A DNA stretch of 64,000 nucleotides from UTCFX2 sp963788305. Its GTDB lineage: Bacteria > Chloroflexota > Anaerolineae > Anaerolineales > UBA4823. The position numbers and the translations under genes are program-made. The notes below the pieces were generated by a model that had not been told where the DNA came from, searched no databases, and was given only the letters and a program-made list of their open reading frames with translations. Of this stretch, positions 28,316 to 38,121 are shown piece by piece (within the stretch, counting starts at the first letter, position 1; each line of letters begins with the position of its first letter). The stretch is taken from the NCBI GenBank assembly GCA_963788305.1, contig CAWBGK010000004.1, positions 1 through 64,000 of the forward strand, read 5' to 3'.

Positions 28316-29193
28316 CCATGAACCCTAGCGCAACGCAAACCAGGATAATTACGCCTACCCAAAGGCGTTTGCAGAAAATCTCAGGCAGCACGGCGCGGCA
28401 TTTGATCTTGCTCCTGGGCAGTGTTATCATGCTGATCCCGTTTGCCTGGATGTTGGCGACATCCTTTAAGCCGCCGACAGAAGTGCTGAGCTGGCCGCCG
28501 GAGTTCATCCCACGAAATCCCACCTGGGATAACTACTATAAAGTTATGGAGACCATCCCAGTCGTGCGCTTTTTCTTTAACAGCCTGGTCATATCGGTCG
28601 TGTCCACCCTGGTCGTTCTGATAACTTCGCTTGTGGCAGGCTATGTATTCGCAAAGTTTCGCTTTCCAGGTCGAGATATCCTTTTCATTATCATCCTCGC
28701 GACGGCGATTGTCCCTTTCGAAGGCTACATGCTGCCGTTCTACTTGCAAATGATCAGCGTAAAATGGGTGAATACCTACCAGGGGATCATCGCCCCGTAT
28801 GCAATCATGAGCTTCGGTATCTTCCTGATGCGCCAGCACATCTCATCAGCAATCCCGGATGAATTCATCGATGCTGCTCGAATCGATGGGGCGTCTGAAT
28901 GGGCTATTTTTCAGCGCATTATCATTCCATTATCCACTTCTGCACTGGGGGCGCTCGGGATTTTCGCTTTCATCCAGGCCTGGGGTGCTTTCATCTGGCC
29001 GCTGTTGATCGCCAGCGATCAGAATATCTTCAACATGGAACTCGGCTTGACTGCCTTCCAATTCAAATTCAGCGTGGATTATGGTCCTCTCATGGCCGGC
29101 TCAGTGCTGAACGTGCTTCCGATGATCATTGTCTTTTTCATCCTGCGGCGTCGGATCATCGAGAGCATAGCATTGTCGGGTCTGCGAGGCTAA
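28312..29193 (+). CDS. ABC sugar transporter permease 2
   Basis: 293 residues, six membrane segments, MalG/UgpE type. The EAA loop appears as D-A-A-R-I-D-G-A-S-E near residue 187, and the family-typical start of the membrane domain with P-F-A-W-M-L-A-T-S-F-K-P near residue 45 is present. The start overlaps the stop of permease 1. The C-terminus ends A-L-S-G-L-R-G, a common end for this family. Confidence 0.94.
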   Translation: MTMNPSATQTRIITPTQRRLQKISGSTARHLILLLGSVIMLIPFAWMLATSFKPPTEVLSWPPEFIPRNPTWDNYYKVMETIPVVRFFFNSLVISVVSTLVVLITSLVAGYVFAKFRFPGRDILFIIILATAIVPFEGYMLPFYLQMISVKWVNTYQGIIAPYAIMSFGIFLMRQHISSAIPDEFIDAARIDGASEWAIFQRIIIPLSTSALGALGIFAFIQAWGAFIWPLLIASDQNIFNMELGLTAFQFKFSVDYGPLMAGSVLNVLPMIIVFFILRRRIIESIALSGLRG

Positions 29194-29200
29194 TTTCCGG

Positions 29201-30154
29201 ATGATGATCTGGACTGATATTTCGACGATAATCACCCCTTATTTAGGTTTGATTCTTTTAATAGGAATTGGAGTGCTCGCGGCATGGCGGCATATCCTCA
29301 CGCCAGAGCTGATCAACCAGCTAAGCGAGATCATCCTGATTCTCATCATACCCGTGTTCGTATTCTGGAATGCTGCCTCTGGCTCTATTAAAACCGTTAT
29401 CAGTCAAGCCCCATGGATGTTTGGGATCGGTTTGTGCAGCGGATTTGTGGGTTACGCCTTTGCATCTGCCATCGCTCGAATTTTTCACTGGGAATGGCCT
29501 CAACGAGCCGTGCTGTTGGTTTCTGGTGTAACTGGAAATACAGGTTTCCTGGGAATTCCAATCTGTGCGGCATTATATGGCAGCCAGGGGACCATCCTCG
29601 CGGTGCTGTTCGACCTGGGAGCTTCCATTTATCTTTTTACGCTCGGCATAGGCGCTTTTCAAAATTCGGGCCAATTCACTGATTCAAGCCCGGCAAGGAA
29701 ATCCTTGCTGATTAAACAGATCTTCAACCCGATTTTTATCGCTTTGCTTCTTGGTGTGGCAATTTCATTGTCAGATAGAAGGTTACCATCGTTCCTGGAA
29801 TATCCGCTGAACAGCCTTTCAAATACCGCCATACCGATCATGATGCTCATTCTTGGAGGCTTGATCTACAATACTTACCTGGATTATCACGTTGGCAACC
29901 GGAAATTGATCTTTCTAAGTTTATTTAAGTTGATCATCCTGCCTCTTCTGACCTGGGTGGCAATCTTATCGCTGCCGCTTACGGACACATCACGGGAAAT
30001 TGCAGTTGTCCAGGCGGCCATGCCCAGTGCAATCATGGCTGCAACTCTGGCTGCCCGCTACAATGCCGATGCAAGCCTGGCCGCGAATGCAACAATGATA
30101 ACTACCCTGGTTTCGATGCTGACGATCCCGATTTTTGCCTTTATCGTCCACTGA
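29201..30154 (+). CDS. AEC-family (auxin efflux carrier-type) permease
   Basis: 317 residues with about ten hydrophobic segments in two halves. The family landmark T-G-N-T-G-F-L-G-I-P sits near residue 110, and an Ala-rich helix with M-P-S-A-I-M-A-A near 278. AEC permeases move carboxylates such as malate or malonate. It starts 8 bases after the ABC permease and is followed after 13 bases by an isomerase gene, so it is part of the cluster. It could export or import an organic acid product. Confidence 0.88.
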   Translation: MMIWTDISTIITPYLGLILLIGIGVLAAWRHILTPELINQLSEIILILIIPVFVFWNAASGSIKTVISQAPWMFGIGLCSGFVGYAFASAIARIFHWEWPQRAVLLVSGVTGNTGFLGIPICAALYGSQGTILAVLFDLGASIYLFTLGIGAFQNSGQFTDSSPARKSLLIKQIFNPIFIALLLGVAISLSDRRLPSFLEYPLNSLSNTAIPIMMLILGGLIYNTYLDYHVGNRKLIFLSLFKLIILPLLTWVAILSLPLTDTSREIAVVQAAMPSAIMAATLAARYNADASLAANATMITTLVSMLTIPIFAFIVH

Positions 30155-30167
30155 TAAGGAGTGCTGA

Positions 30168-31046
30168 ATGAAAATTGCCTGCGGTTATACGATCCCGATC
30201 ACGCTTTTTGGTATCCCTCCTTCTCCTGAAAACCACCTTAAAGCAATGGAGATCGTTGGACAGGCTGGTTTCCAGGCAATGGAGCTGGAATTATATGACG
30301 AGCTTCTGCCGGCTCATCGTCGTGATATCCAGAAAATGCGAGCCGTCTTGGACCGATATGGCATGTCTGTTCCTTCGATCATGACTGTTGAAGAGCAAAT
30401 GTTCAGCACTGACCAGGCCATATCTGAGAGGGCAGTCAATGATTTTGATAGCCTGACAGATCTCATCTGCGAATTAAAGTCCCCTCTGGTTGCGATCTGC
30501 GGCTACATGCCGCCTGAGATCCGCCCTCAAGGCACGGAGCTGTACACCGGAGGCCCTCCGACCGCAGTGCTTGTTGACGATGATTTCTCATGGCCGGCTT
30601 TTTGGGATCATGCCGTGCGAATGGTGGATCAATTTGCAGGAATTGCGGGATCAAAAGGGTTGACTTTGCTGATCGAGACCCGAGCTAACGATTGGGTTGG
30701 ATCGGTTGACTCCATTCTCCATCTCATTCGCGATGCAAAAAGAGATAATATCGGTGTAATCCTGGATGTCGCCCATGTCCATGCGGGTAAAGAATACCTG
30801 TCCCTGGTCGTTCGAAAGTTGAGCGATACTATAAAGCTCGTCCATCTGTCTGATAACGACAGCTCTTTCGCTTATCACTATCCGCCGGGTCGTGGAAATA
30901 TTGATTTTCCTACCCTGTTTCATGATTTGAGCCTGGTTGGATACGATGGAACGTTGGTGATCGATATTTCGGGTGTCGATCATATTGTCGAAGAAGCGAT
31001 CCAGGCCCGAGAGTATTTTTTGGGCATCCTGGGGAGGTTAAATTGA
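30168..31046 (+). CDS. Sugar phosphate isomerase/epimerase, copy 2
   Basis: 292 residues of the AP-endonuclease-2-type TIM barrel family and related to copy 1 at 18511. Metal-site segments are conserved: L-L-I-E-T-R (about 165), L-D-V-A-H-V-H (about 203), H-L-S-D-N-D (about 226) and a final V-I-D-I-S strand. An AAGGAG site precedes the ATG. The final TGA overlaps a TTG start of copy 3. Two related copies in one cluster may act on successive or epimeric substrates. Confidence 0.85.
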   Translation: MKIACGYTIPITLFGIPPSPENHLKAMEIVGQAGFQAMELELYDELLPAHRRDIQKMRAVLDRYGMSVPSIMTVEEQMFSTDQAISERAVNDFDSLTDLICELKSPLVAICGYMPPEIRPQGTELYTGGPPTAVLVDDDFSWPAFWDHAVRMVDQFAGIAGSKGLTLLIETRANDWVGSVDSILHLIRDAKRDNIGVILDVAHVHAGKEYLSLVVRKLSDTIKLVHLSDNDSSFAYHYPPGRGNIDFPTLFHDLSLVGYDGTLVIDISGVDHIVEEAIQAREYFLGILGRLN

Positions 31047-31861
31047 TCCGGTTAAGCCTCTCATCTTTCATCTACGTGAATTATCCATTGGATATCGCTA
31101 TCCAGCAGATCTCCAAAGCCGGCTATGATGGGATCGACTTTTGGGGAGGCCGCCCGCATGCATATCGAAAGGACCTGAACGAAGCTGATATCGAGAAAAT
31201 CAAAGATTTGCTGGGCGAACTCCAGCTTGGGGTCGCCTCATTTATCCCGGCTCAATTTCGATATCCAACATGCCTTTGCAGCGGCAGCGAATTCATCCGG
31301 CAGGAGAGCATCGAGTATATTAAGGACAGCATCCAAACTGCCGCTGCCTTAGGGTCTCCCGTCGTAAGCGTCTGCCCGGGACACAGCCTGTTTGGTCAAT
31401 CGAAGTCCGCTGCCTGGGATAGTTTGCGCAGAAGCCTCGATGAAATCTGTCGATTTGCATCATCCTTTCCGGTTCGCATTGCGATCGAACCAGCAGATAT
31501 ATATGAAACGGACCTGATTAACACGGGAACCGATGCCATGAGGATGATTGACCAGTTAGGATATGCTAACCTGGGTCTTGTTTTGGATACTGGCCATTCT
31601 CATATTGTTGGAGAGGAAACAGCACAGGCTATGGCCATGGCACAAGACAGACTGTTCCATGTTCATGTCGATGATAATAACGGACTTCGCGACCAGCATC
31701 TTGTCCCAGGACTGGGGAGCTTTGATTTCCCACCCTTTCTTGAAGCGCTGGATAAGTTCGGTTATCAAGGTTTTCTGGGCGTCGAGTTGAGCTGGGATGT
31801 AACGATCGACCCAGACCCTGCGGCGTCCCAGGCATTGAAGTATTTGAAAAGCATCAAATGA
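31043..31861 (+). CDS. Sugar phosphate isomerase/epimerase, copy 3
   Basis: 272 residues, same TIM-barrel family but a different subgroup (R-L-S-L-S-S-F-I-Y start, G-F-D-type barrel). Its residues I-A-I-E-P-A (about 152), L-D-T-G-H (about 182), H-V-D-D-N-N (about 207) and a final V-E-L-S strand form the presumed metal site. It starts with TTG overlapping the previous stop by four bases, preceded by GGGGAGG. The substrate is unknown; hydroxypyruvate isomerase-like and tagatose/ribulose epimerases belong to this group. Confidence 0.82.
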   Translation: MIRLSLSSFIYVNYPLDIAIQQISKAGYDGIDFWGGRPHAYRKDLNEADIEKIKDLLGELQLGVASFIPAQFRYPTCLCSGSEFIRQESIEYIKDSIQTAAALGSPVVSVCPGHSLFGQSKSAAWDSLRRSLDEICRFASSFPVRIAIEPADIYETDLINTGTDAMRMIDQLGYANLGLVLDTGHSHIVGEETAQAMAMAQDRLFHVHVDDNNGLRDQHLVPGLGSFDFPPFLEALDKFGYQGFLGVELSWDVTIDPDPAASQALKYLKSIK

Positions 31862-31891
31862 TATCAACAATAAACATAGAGGAGGTTTTCC

Positions 31892-32335
31892 ATGGACAAG
31901 TTTGAGAAATATGTATTCAGCACGAAGGAAACTACACGCTTTCGATTTCCAACACACGTCAATGATTTGGTGATGAATCGATCTGAAGCGGTAACTTCGG
32001 AAGTATTTCTGGTCGTGCTGGAACCCGGAGAAGCACCTCCGCTGCATCTTCATCCTGACACAGAGCAAATATTTTATATGATCCAGGGGAAAGGCACCCT
32101 GAGAATCGGTGAGCATGGCGCGAAGCAATTTCCTGTTGTCCCCGGTGACGTTGTTCGAGTTCCGCCGCACACGTTCCACTCCATTCTCTGCGAAAGTCCG
32201 GAATCAATCATCTATGTCAGCGTCGATTGTTTTGTGAATGGCCGCCCAGAAGCAGAGCCGACGTTTGAAGCCCACACGCGGAATCTGTGCAAAGATAACG
32301 GTTGGGACTACGATGAAGTTTGCCAACCCAAATAG
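31892..32335 (+). CDS. Cupin-domain protein
   Basis: A 147-residue single-domain cupin. The first metal motif reads P-P-L-H-L-H-P-D-T-E-Q (about 49-59) and the second P-H-T-F-H-S at about 93-98, giving three His and one Glu as in the family consensus. Small cupins act as sugar isomerases, lyases or regulators' partners. It follows a strong GGAGG site and is cytoplasmic. It fits as an isomerase or sensor for the cluster; no specific reaction can be named. Confidence 0.88.
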   Translation: MDKFEKYVFSTKETTRFRFPTHVNDLVMNRSEAVTSEVFLVVLEPGEAPPLHLHPDTEQIFYMIQGKGTLRIGEHGAKQFPVVPGDVVRVPPHTFHSILCESPESIIYVSVDCFVNGRPEAEPTFEAHTRNLCKDNGWDYDEVCQPK

Positions 32336-32375
32336 TCTCTGCCATTCACGCTTTTTTCAGTAGCGGTGGGATTGT

Positions 32376-33615
32376 ATGAACTCGCGTCAAAGAATTTTAA
32401 ACGCTGTCGATCACCGTGAGTCCGATATGCTGCCTGTGGATTTCGGATCCACGACAGTCACCGGGGTCTCTGCTACCGCCTATTACTGGTTGATAAAAGC
32501 GTTGAGCATGGATGGCAGCAAAACACGTGTATTTGACGTCGTCGGCCAACTCGCTCAACTAGATGAATTTGTATTAGAGGCGTCACATAGTGATGTGATC
32601 GACATCGGCAGGTTGTTCAATCTGGATGACCAGGATTGGAAAGATTTCACTTTGCCCAGCGGGATTAACGTGCAGATCCCAATTTGGTTCCAGCCGGTAC
32701 AGCGACCTGAAGACTCTTGGGATGTTTACGACTCAGAGGGTGACGTCATCGCCACCATGCCGCTGGGGGCAACCTTCTTCGATCAAACGGTTTTTCCATA
32801 TTTAGATGGTTACCCCTCCAATTATAAAGACCTGTCCAAGGCAATGGCAAAAGTTCATTGGGTCCAAACTGGCTCGCAGCCCCTGGGACCATGCCGGCGA
32901 GCATGATTTTTTTGACCAGCTGCGAAAGCGATTAATCACTTATCGTCAAAATTCCGACCGTGCCGTGGTAATCGCGGCTGGATGCAGTCTATTTGAAATG
33001 GGTGGTTTCTTGCGCCGCATGGATAACTTCCTGGTTGACCTGCTCGAGAATCCAACGGAAGTAGAGGGCCTGCTCGATGCTTTAGTCGAACATCATTTAG
33101 AGACTTTAGAGAAGATTTGCTCTGCGGTAGGTGATCTAGTCGATATTGTACGTTTTGGAGACGATTTTGGCACCAACCACGGGCTCTTCATGTCGCCTAA
33201 AACATACCGGCGCTTTTTTAAGCCGCGCCAAAAAATCTTATGCGATTTTGTAAAAAAACACAGCAAAATGCGGATATTTCTACATTCCTGTGGTTCTGTT
33301 TACCCGATCATACAGGATTTTATTGAAGTGGGGTTCGACATTCTAAACCCTATCCAGATCACTGCCAGAGATATGCAGCCAGAAAGACTCAAGATTGAGT
33401 TTGGAAAAGACATCACATTCTGGGGAGGAGGTTGCGATACTCGATTCATATTGAACAAAGGCTCACCCGAAGAAGTGAAAAGCCATGTCCGAAAGAATAT
33501 CGAAACTTTTGCTCCTGGCGGCGGTTTTGTTTTCGCAACAATCCATAATATCCTATCTGATGTTCCACCGCAGAATATAGTGGCCCTTTTTGAGGCGGTG
33601 GGTGAATATCGTTGA
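32376..33615 (+). CDS. UroD/MtaA-like protein 2, with H-x-C zinc motif (frameshifted)
   Basis: The two frames (32376-32906 and onward to 33615) join near 32870 if one extra base is removed, giving 412 residues. It has the uroporphyrinogen-decarboxylase fold of the MtaA/CmuA branch. The segment L-H-S-C-G (coded near 33290) and a downstream G-G-G-C-D match the zinc-binding His, Cys and Cys of cobalamin-dependent methyltransferases. That differs from the paralogue at 21955, which lacks them. A methyl-transfer role on a methoxy or methylated sugar would be consistent, but no corrinoid protein is present in the window. Confidence 0.8.
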
Positions 33616-33652
33616 GCATCAGGATCCGGGGAACAAATTGTTTGCGAAAATA

Positions 33653-33668
33653 AAAATCTCGCGATTTT
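33653..33668. terminator. Small hairpin at the convergent gene junction
   Basis: The arms aaaatc (33653-33658) and gatttt (33663-33668) pair around tcgc. A-rich bases lie on the left and T-rich on the right, so it could act in either direction between the plus-strand UroD-like gene and the minus-strand racemase gene. The stem is short. Confidence 0.35.
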
Positions 33669-34942
33669 CAACTTATATATCTTGGGTAAACCACGGCACT
33701 GTTGCGGAGTACGCCAACCTTTAATCTGGGATTTCGCATCAGACCCTCCCTGATATATTCAGCGAGCTCACCTGGATATAAATGCTGGAACCCCATTTTC
33801 TTAAATTGACTCGCGTTTTGTAGCTTGTGACACAATCGTGATTTTGTGTGCACTCATCGCGTTGTTGATTGAAATAGCTTCAGAAGCGAGGAGCACTTCA
33901 GCCATCTTCCCTGAATGAAGTTCTTCCCAGATTTGTTTATTTTCTAACTTACCCAGAATCTTGTCCAGGTCTGGATAGCTTGGGTTGATCCCTTCCAGAC
34001 AACCGCTCACTAGAACAATCTCTCCATCGTTTTGGGTGACTAACGCAGCAGAAAAAATCCCTTTATCACCCTGGAAAAAATCAAAATCCACGGGGGATGT
34101 GCTGCTTATTGTCAGATCAGCTTTTGTGTGTACGGGAACACCATAAACTTTTTGAGCGAATTCAATACCGACTCGATGTGCGTCGATGAAGTGACCAGCT
34201 ACGCTGAATAAGAGTTCGCCGTCCCAATTTAATACAACATTCAGTATGAAATTTAAGCCGATCTTCTCGGCAACTTCTTCCATCTCCTGGCGCATGACAG
34301 AATTGACTTCTCCCAGACTACCGCTCGATGCGCCCAGCAAATGTAAATGAGCAATTGCTTCTTTATGTGCAATACCGGGCAAGATCGCCTTAGCGCCTCC
34401 GCTCCACCCGGCAGGATAATGTGGAATAATATTGCCTACTGCTATAGAGAAATCTGCATCCATGAAATGCCGATTGATCAAGATTGGGATGCCATGTTTT
34501 GTGTACCCTAAATTAACGACAGCCTTATGATCATCACAAGAGTGAGTGATTACCTCGATTCTGGACAAAATTGACTTCCCGTATTTATATTCTACTTCTG
34601 CTGGGGACATCACCCTGTGGGTTCCTGATGCAATGATGAGTTTGATTTCGGAATCCCTTACCCCCGCTTGATTAAGCGTATCAAGCAAAACGTGAAGCAA
34701 GACTTCTCACGGGCGTCGGACGGGTATAGTCATCTGAGATAATCAGGATTTTCTGGCCAGGGACGATCAATATTTCTAAGAGGCAACGATACCAATAGGA
34801 TGCTCTAACGCATGCTGGACTGTTCCAGCAGGATTTGTGGCTGGCTTGATTGCCTGTGGTCGAATGTCAAACGCGAAGATTCTCGGCTGGAATCTCAATT
34901 TCCAATACCTTGGTTGATATAGGGGATGTGAATAAGGGTCAT
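33668..34942 (-). CDS. LarA-like nickel-dependent racemase (several frameshifts)
   Basis: About 420 residues reassembled from minus-strand frames: an ATG at 34942, fragments to 34700, the main frame 34700-33801 and the tail to 33668. At least four breaks are explained by single extra bases. It matches the LarA (lactate racemase) family: the N-terminal V-L-E-I-E-I-P start, T-R-P-T-P, G-T-H-R near the first catalytic His, and a W-S-G-G-A-K-A-I-L-P-G segment with the Lys that bears the nickel-pincer cofactor. Members racemise or epimerise 2-hydroxyacids, including sugar acids. It is read in the same direction as the uronate epimerase upstream. Confidence 0.75.
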
Positions 34943-35076
34943 GGATGAATAAGATATCCGATGGATAGAATGTCGTGTAAAAATGGTTCAAATCGGGAAA
35001 TTAATGATGGAATCTCGTTCGTTAAGACTTAAGATTCAGATGAATGGACAAATGATGCCAGCCAATTGAATGAGGT

Positions 35077-36467
35077 TTACTTGATTGTATTACGAAACGG
35101 AGAAAAATGATCATTGAAATGATCCTCAAGAATTGAATAATAGGTCTCTTCATGATCTATCAGGTTAGCATACAGGGAATCGCGTAAGGAGCTGTTTTCA
35201 AGAACAGAACCATAGGTAACGTGCAATACTTCACGAACGTTGAAATCGTTCAGTATTCCGGGGAGCTGCTCGTCCTGAAGAGAAGAGTACAAAGGGATCT
35301 CAGCCAAATTAGCAGAGACATGATAAAGCAACCGATCCTCAGGGTAGCATTCAACAGCACACTTCAATATTTGGCGAAAAAGGGCAGGATCTTTTAGAGC
35401 GGTTACTCTTAAAGCCTCCAGGTAGCTTGTGCCGGATGTTTTCAGATGGATCAGCTCACCTGCAAGCTGAGCAGCAACAGGATATATGCGAAATTTATCT
35501 GATCCAGAGTGCAGGCTGAGCTTATAGGGACCATATTCCATTGCCACAGCTGCATGTTGAGAAAATACCCTTTCGAACTCATCAAGATCCCCGATGTAGT
35601 CGACGCCTTTTTCAAATCTTCCGGGGAAACGCGGTGCAAAACCTATCCATTTCACACCCAAACGCTGTAACTCACTGACGATATAAATGTGGTCGACTAT
35701 TGTTGTAGTCGCATCAGCCTCGTCAATGCTTATTTCGAGCTCAAAAGGTATATTTTTATTTTCTAAGTGACGAAACATTTTATAAATATGAGTGACTGCC
35801 CGTCCAAATTTTGCAGCTGAAAGAAGGAGCTCATTGAGCGTGATCGTCAGGGAAGAATTCCCTAAATCAATCTCCTTATCTACCATCTGAGCCTGCATAC
35901 TTTTAGGATCGGACTCCAAATCGGACCAGGGCAGACTCGCCACTTTCCCGGCAATCTCCGAGCTTGAATATTCTACTGCCCGTTGTCGATGTAGTCGCAA
36001 GAGTCTATTGTAAATTGAGTAAATCCGGCGGAAGCAAATAAGTCGATTTGTTCAGTCGTTTTTAAATGATCCGCATCTGCTCCATAACCATTTCTCCATC
36101 CTTCCTGAAACGTCCCCCACATGGCGTCATCGAGCACCTGCGTTGGGCTGCGTTTCGTACGAGTATTTTCCCTGATGGATTGTTGCGCAAGTATAGGCGC
36201 CATATCAGAAAGACGGATAGCACGGATGTGACCGGGAGTGGCCAGCCCAAGTCGATCTCCACATCCTGCTGATTTATGCAAGCCAATTAACCTGGGATTC
36301 AAGAATGGGAGCTCACTTTGAAGCATTTTTGCACTTTTGGTGTCCGCCGGTGCAATCGTGTGAGACGCCTGTCTTCCAGCAAACGTCACAATTTCTGTTT
36401 TACCATCAATATTTTGGTTTTCTGAATTCTTTGTTGATAAAATGCACAAGACCGTCTTTTTGTCCAT
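35077..36467 (-). CDS. uxaE: Tagaturonate/fructuronate epimerase-like protein (frameshifted)
   Basis: About 462 residues joined from 36467-35973 and 36000-35077. It strongly resembles UxaE (TM0440-type tagaturonate epimerase) as remembered: G-C-G-D-R-L-G-L-A-T-P-G-H near residue 69, A-Q-Q-S-I-R-E-N, G-Y-G-A-D-A-D-H near 128, then L-H-S-G-S-D-K-F and H-V-T-Y-G-S-V in the second half. The joining point near 35985 needs either two extra bases or one missing base in a GGG. UxaE interconverts tagaturonate and fructuronate in galacturonate breakdown. The neighbouring LarA-like gene could epimerise a related acid. Confidence 0.85.
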
Positions 36468-36893
36468 CTTAGCCAGATAATAAATCGAATCCTTTGTTGG
36501 AGTTATTGAGCGAGGATAGATCTTATAATTTGTCAGTTTTTGTAATTCACTGATAAGCTGATCATCTCACTGATTGCAATTCGTGTTGGGACTCTCGAAT
36601 ATTCTTTGAAATTGAAACAGATTTTTTCACCATGGTTTTTTCATTTCCTTCGTCGAAACAGAATTGGAGAGAGGCTAAAAACCAATCCTTATATCAAATA
36701 ATCAATGTAAATAAGACCTGTCACCCAACACTTAGAGAAAGAAGAAGGATCGACACGATAAGTGTACTCCAGAAAACGAATATGATCAGGTCCACAGCAT
36801 GGTTTCGTAAGACACCTGCATCAGCAGGCGCATCATAACGGACCAATCCAACTCTATGAGTTGCTTTTTCTCCTGCGATGAGACGCTTATGTT
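36468..36893. other. Divergent intergenic region
   Basis: This AT-rich 426-base region separates the minus-strand uxaE-like gene from the plus-strand Crp-type gene and must hold both promoters. A TATAAT lies at about 36521-36526 on the plus strand without a convincing -35. A 68-codon open stretch at 36632-36838 has no ribosome site or family resemblance. No TTGAT-N4-ATCAA (FNR-type) site was found. Confidence 0.4.
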
Positions 36894-36920
36894 ATGATAA
36901 TTGTTGGCAATATATATCAT

Positions 36921-37610
36921 ATGGACAACGTTTCACACTTCAAAACAACTTTACAGCGTGTGCCCCAATTCAGCGGGTTGACCGATGATACCCAACAGGC
37001 GATCGCCGCGTCTGCTATCCATCGCCATTTTAGTAGCGGTCAAGTGATCTACGTGGAAGGCGAGCCCGCCGAATCGATATATATACTGGAATCCGGTTGG
37101 ATTAAAGCGATGCGGATGACGTGCGAAGGTCGCGAGCAAGCGATGATGTTCCTTCGACCTGTTGGAGTCTTTGGTGACATCGCGGTTTTGACCGGCACAA
37201 CATATCCAGGCACAGTTGTTGCCCTGGAATCGGTGCAGGTTTGGAAAATCCCTGCCAGAACATTCCTCGATTTGATCTCGCTCTGTCCTGACCTGGCGTT
37301 GGCAGTTATCCATCATCTAGGGGAACGCGTGCTCCATTATGTGAACCTGGTCGAAGACCTTTCCCTGCGGAGTGTTGAAGCGCGGCTGGCACATTCACTG
37401 TTGCATCAGGCAGAACTCCACGACGACCAATTAATCGTCCCTCGCCGCGAGTGGACGACTTTTGACCAGATGGCTGTACGCCTGGGGACGGTGCGCGATG
37501 TGCTCAGCCGGGCGCTTAAAACGCTTGAAACGGAAAATCTGCTCAGTGTGGAGAAGCAGAGGATTGTCCTGCTTGACCCGAAAGGTCTGGCAGAACGAGC
37601 CGATCGCTGA
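36921..37610 (+). CDS. Crp/Fnr-family transcription regulator
   Basis: About 229 residues from ATG 36921; an in-frame ATG at 36894 is possible and neither has a clear ribosome site. The cyclic-nucleotide-like domain comes first, with G-E-P-A-E-S-I-Y-I-L near residue 48 and F-G-D-I-A-V near 88. The C-terminal winged helix has the pattern T-F-D-Q-M-A-V-R-L-G-T-V-R-D-V-L-S-R. The N-terminal Cys cluster of FNR is absent, so it is not an FNR-type [4Fe-4S] sensor; Dnr/NnrR-type heme or NO sensing is an alternative by context. It precedes the heme-type membrane gene cluster and the nar genes. Confidence 0.88.
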   Translation: MDNVSHFKTTLQRVPQFSGLTDDTQQAIAASAIHRHFSSGQVIYVEGEPAESIYILESGWIKAMRMTCEGREQAMMFLRPVGVFGDIAVLTGTTYPGTVVALESVQVWKIPARTFLDLISLCPDLALAVIHHLGERVLHYVNLVEDLSLRSVEARLAHSLLHQAELHDDQLIVPRREWTTFDQMAVRLGTVRDVLSRALKTLETENLLSVEKQRIVLLDPKGLAERADR

Positions 37611-37637
37611 AAGATTATTGAGTAGTGCAATGTGTAT

Positions 37638-37676
37638 GGATGCCGGGGGCGTAGCAGGATAAAAGGCGTCCGTTTT
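37638..37676 (+). terminator. Candidate terminator after the Crp-type gene
   Basis: A 7-bp stem with one G-T pair (37638-37644 with 37665-37671) encloses a 20-base loop and is followed by gtttt. It lies 28 bases after the regulator stop, a normal place for a terminator; the T run is short. Confidence 0.4.
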
Positions 37677-37816
37677 CAAAATCCCTCGTACATATGTTTT
37701 AATGTGCCAGCCAGAACCGCTTGACGAAATCCTGGCACGATATAAGTCGTATACGGAAACCAATTTTATCTTTAAAATTGATGAGGTTGTCCGAATCACA
37801 CGGTCTCATAGACACG

Positions 37817-38092
37817 ATGCAAAACCTCCCTTATATTCCAGACGAAAACTTGAGAATAGCGATTCTTGCTGAATTAACGGTTGATGCTCGGACCGTTAAA
37901 GCAAAATTGCGTGTGGGTGTACTGAATGGGATTGCTCACCTGGCAGGTATGGTTGATTTAGCGATGGAACGCACCGCTGCAGAAGAAATCGCGCAGCGCG
38001 TGGATGGTGTGCGCGGTGTAGTGAACCGGATCGAAGCCCCCGGCGCTCCCAGCCCGGCGCGGGAAATCAACCTGGATTTGAAAGATCAATAA
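37817..38092 (+). CDS. BON-domain protein
   Basis: A 91-residue single BON domain (about residues 5-70) with the typical A-I-L-A-E-L...V-L-N-G-I-A-H-L-A-G pattern and a G-V-R-G-V-V-N-R-I strand. The frame opens at 37721, but the first part has no domain similarity; ATG 37817 is chosen because the domain starts there. BON domains bind membranes or lipids and occur in periplasmic stress proteins. No signal peptide is evident. It is the first small gene after the regulator. Confidence 0.75.
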   Translation: MQNLPYIPDENLRIAILAELTVDARTVKAKLRVGVLNGIAHLAGMVDLAMERTAAEEIAQRVDGVRGVVNRIEAPGAPSPAREINLDLKDQ

Positions 38093-38121
38093 AAATTCTT
38101 CTAGATACGAGGCGTACTTTT

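Noticed and set aside
36632..36838. A 68-codon frame in the divergent region before the Crp-type gene
   Set aside because: AT-rich non-coding composition and no start signal; it probably arises by chance in the promoter region.
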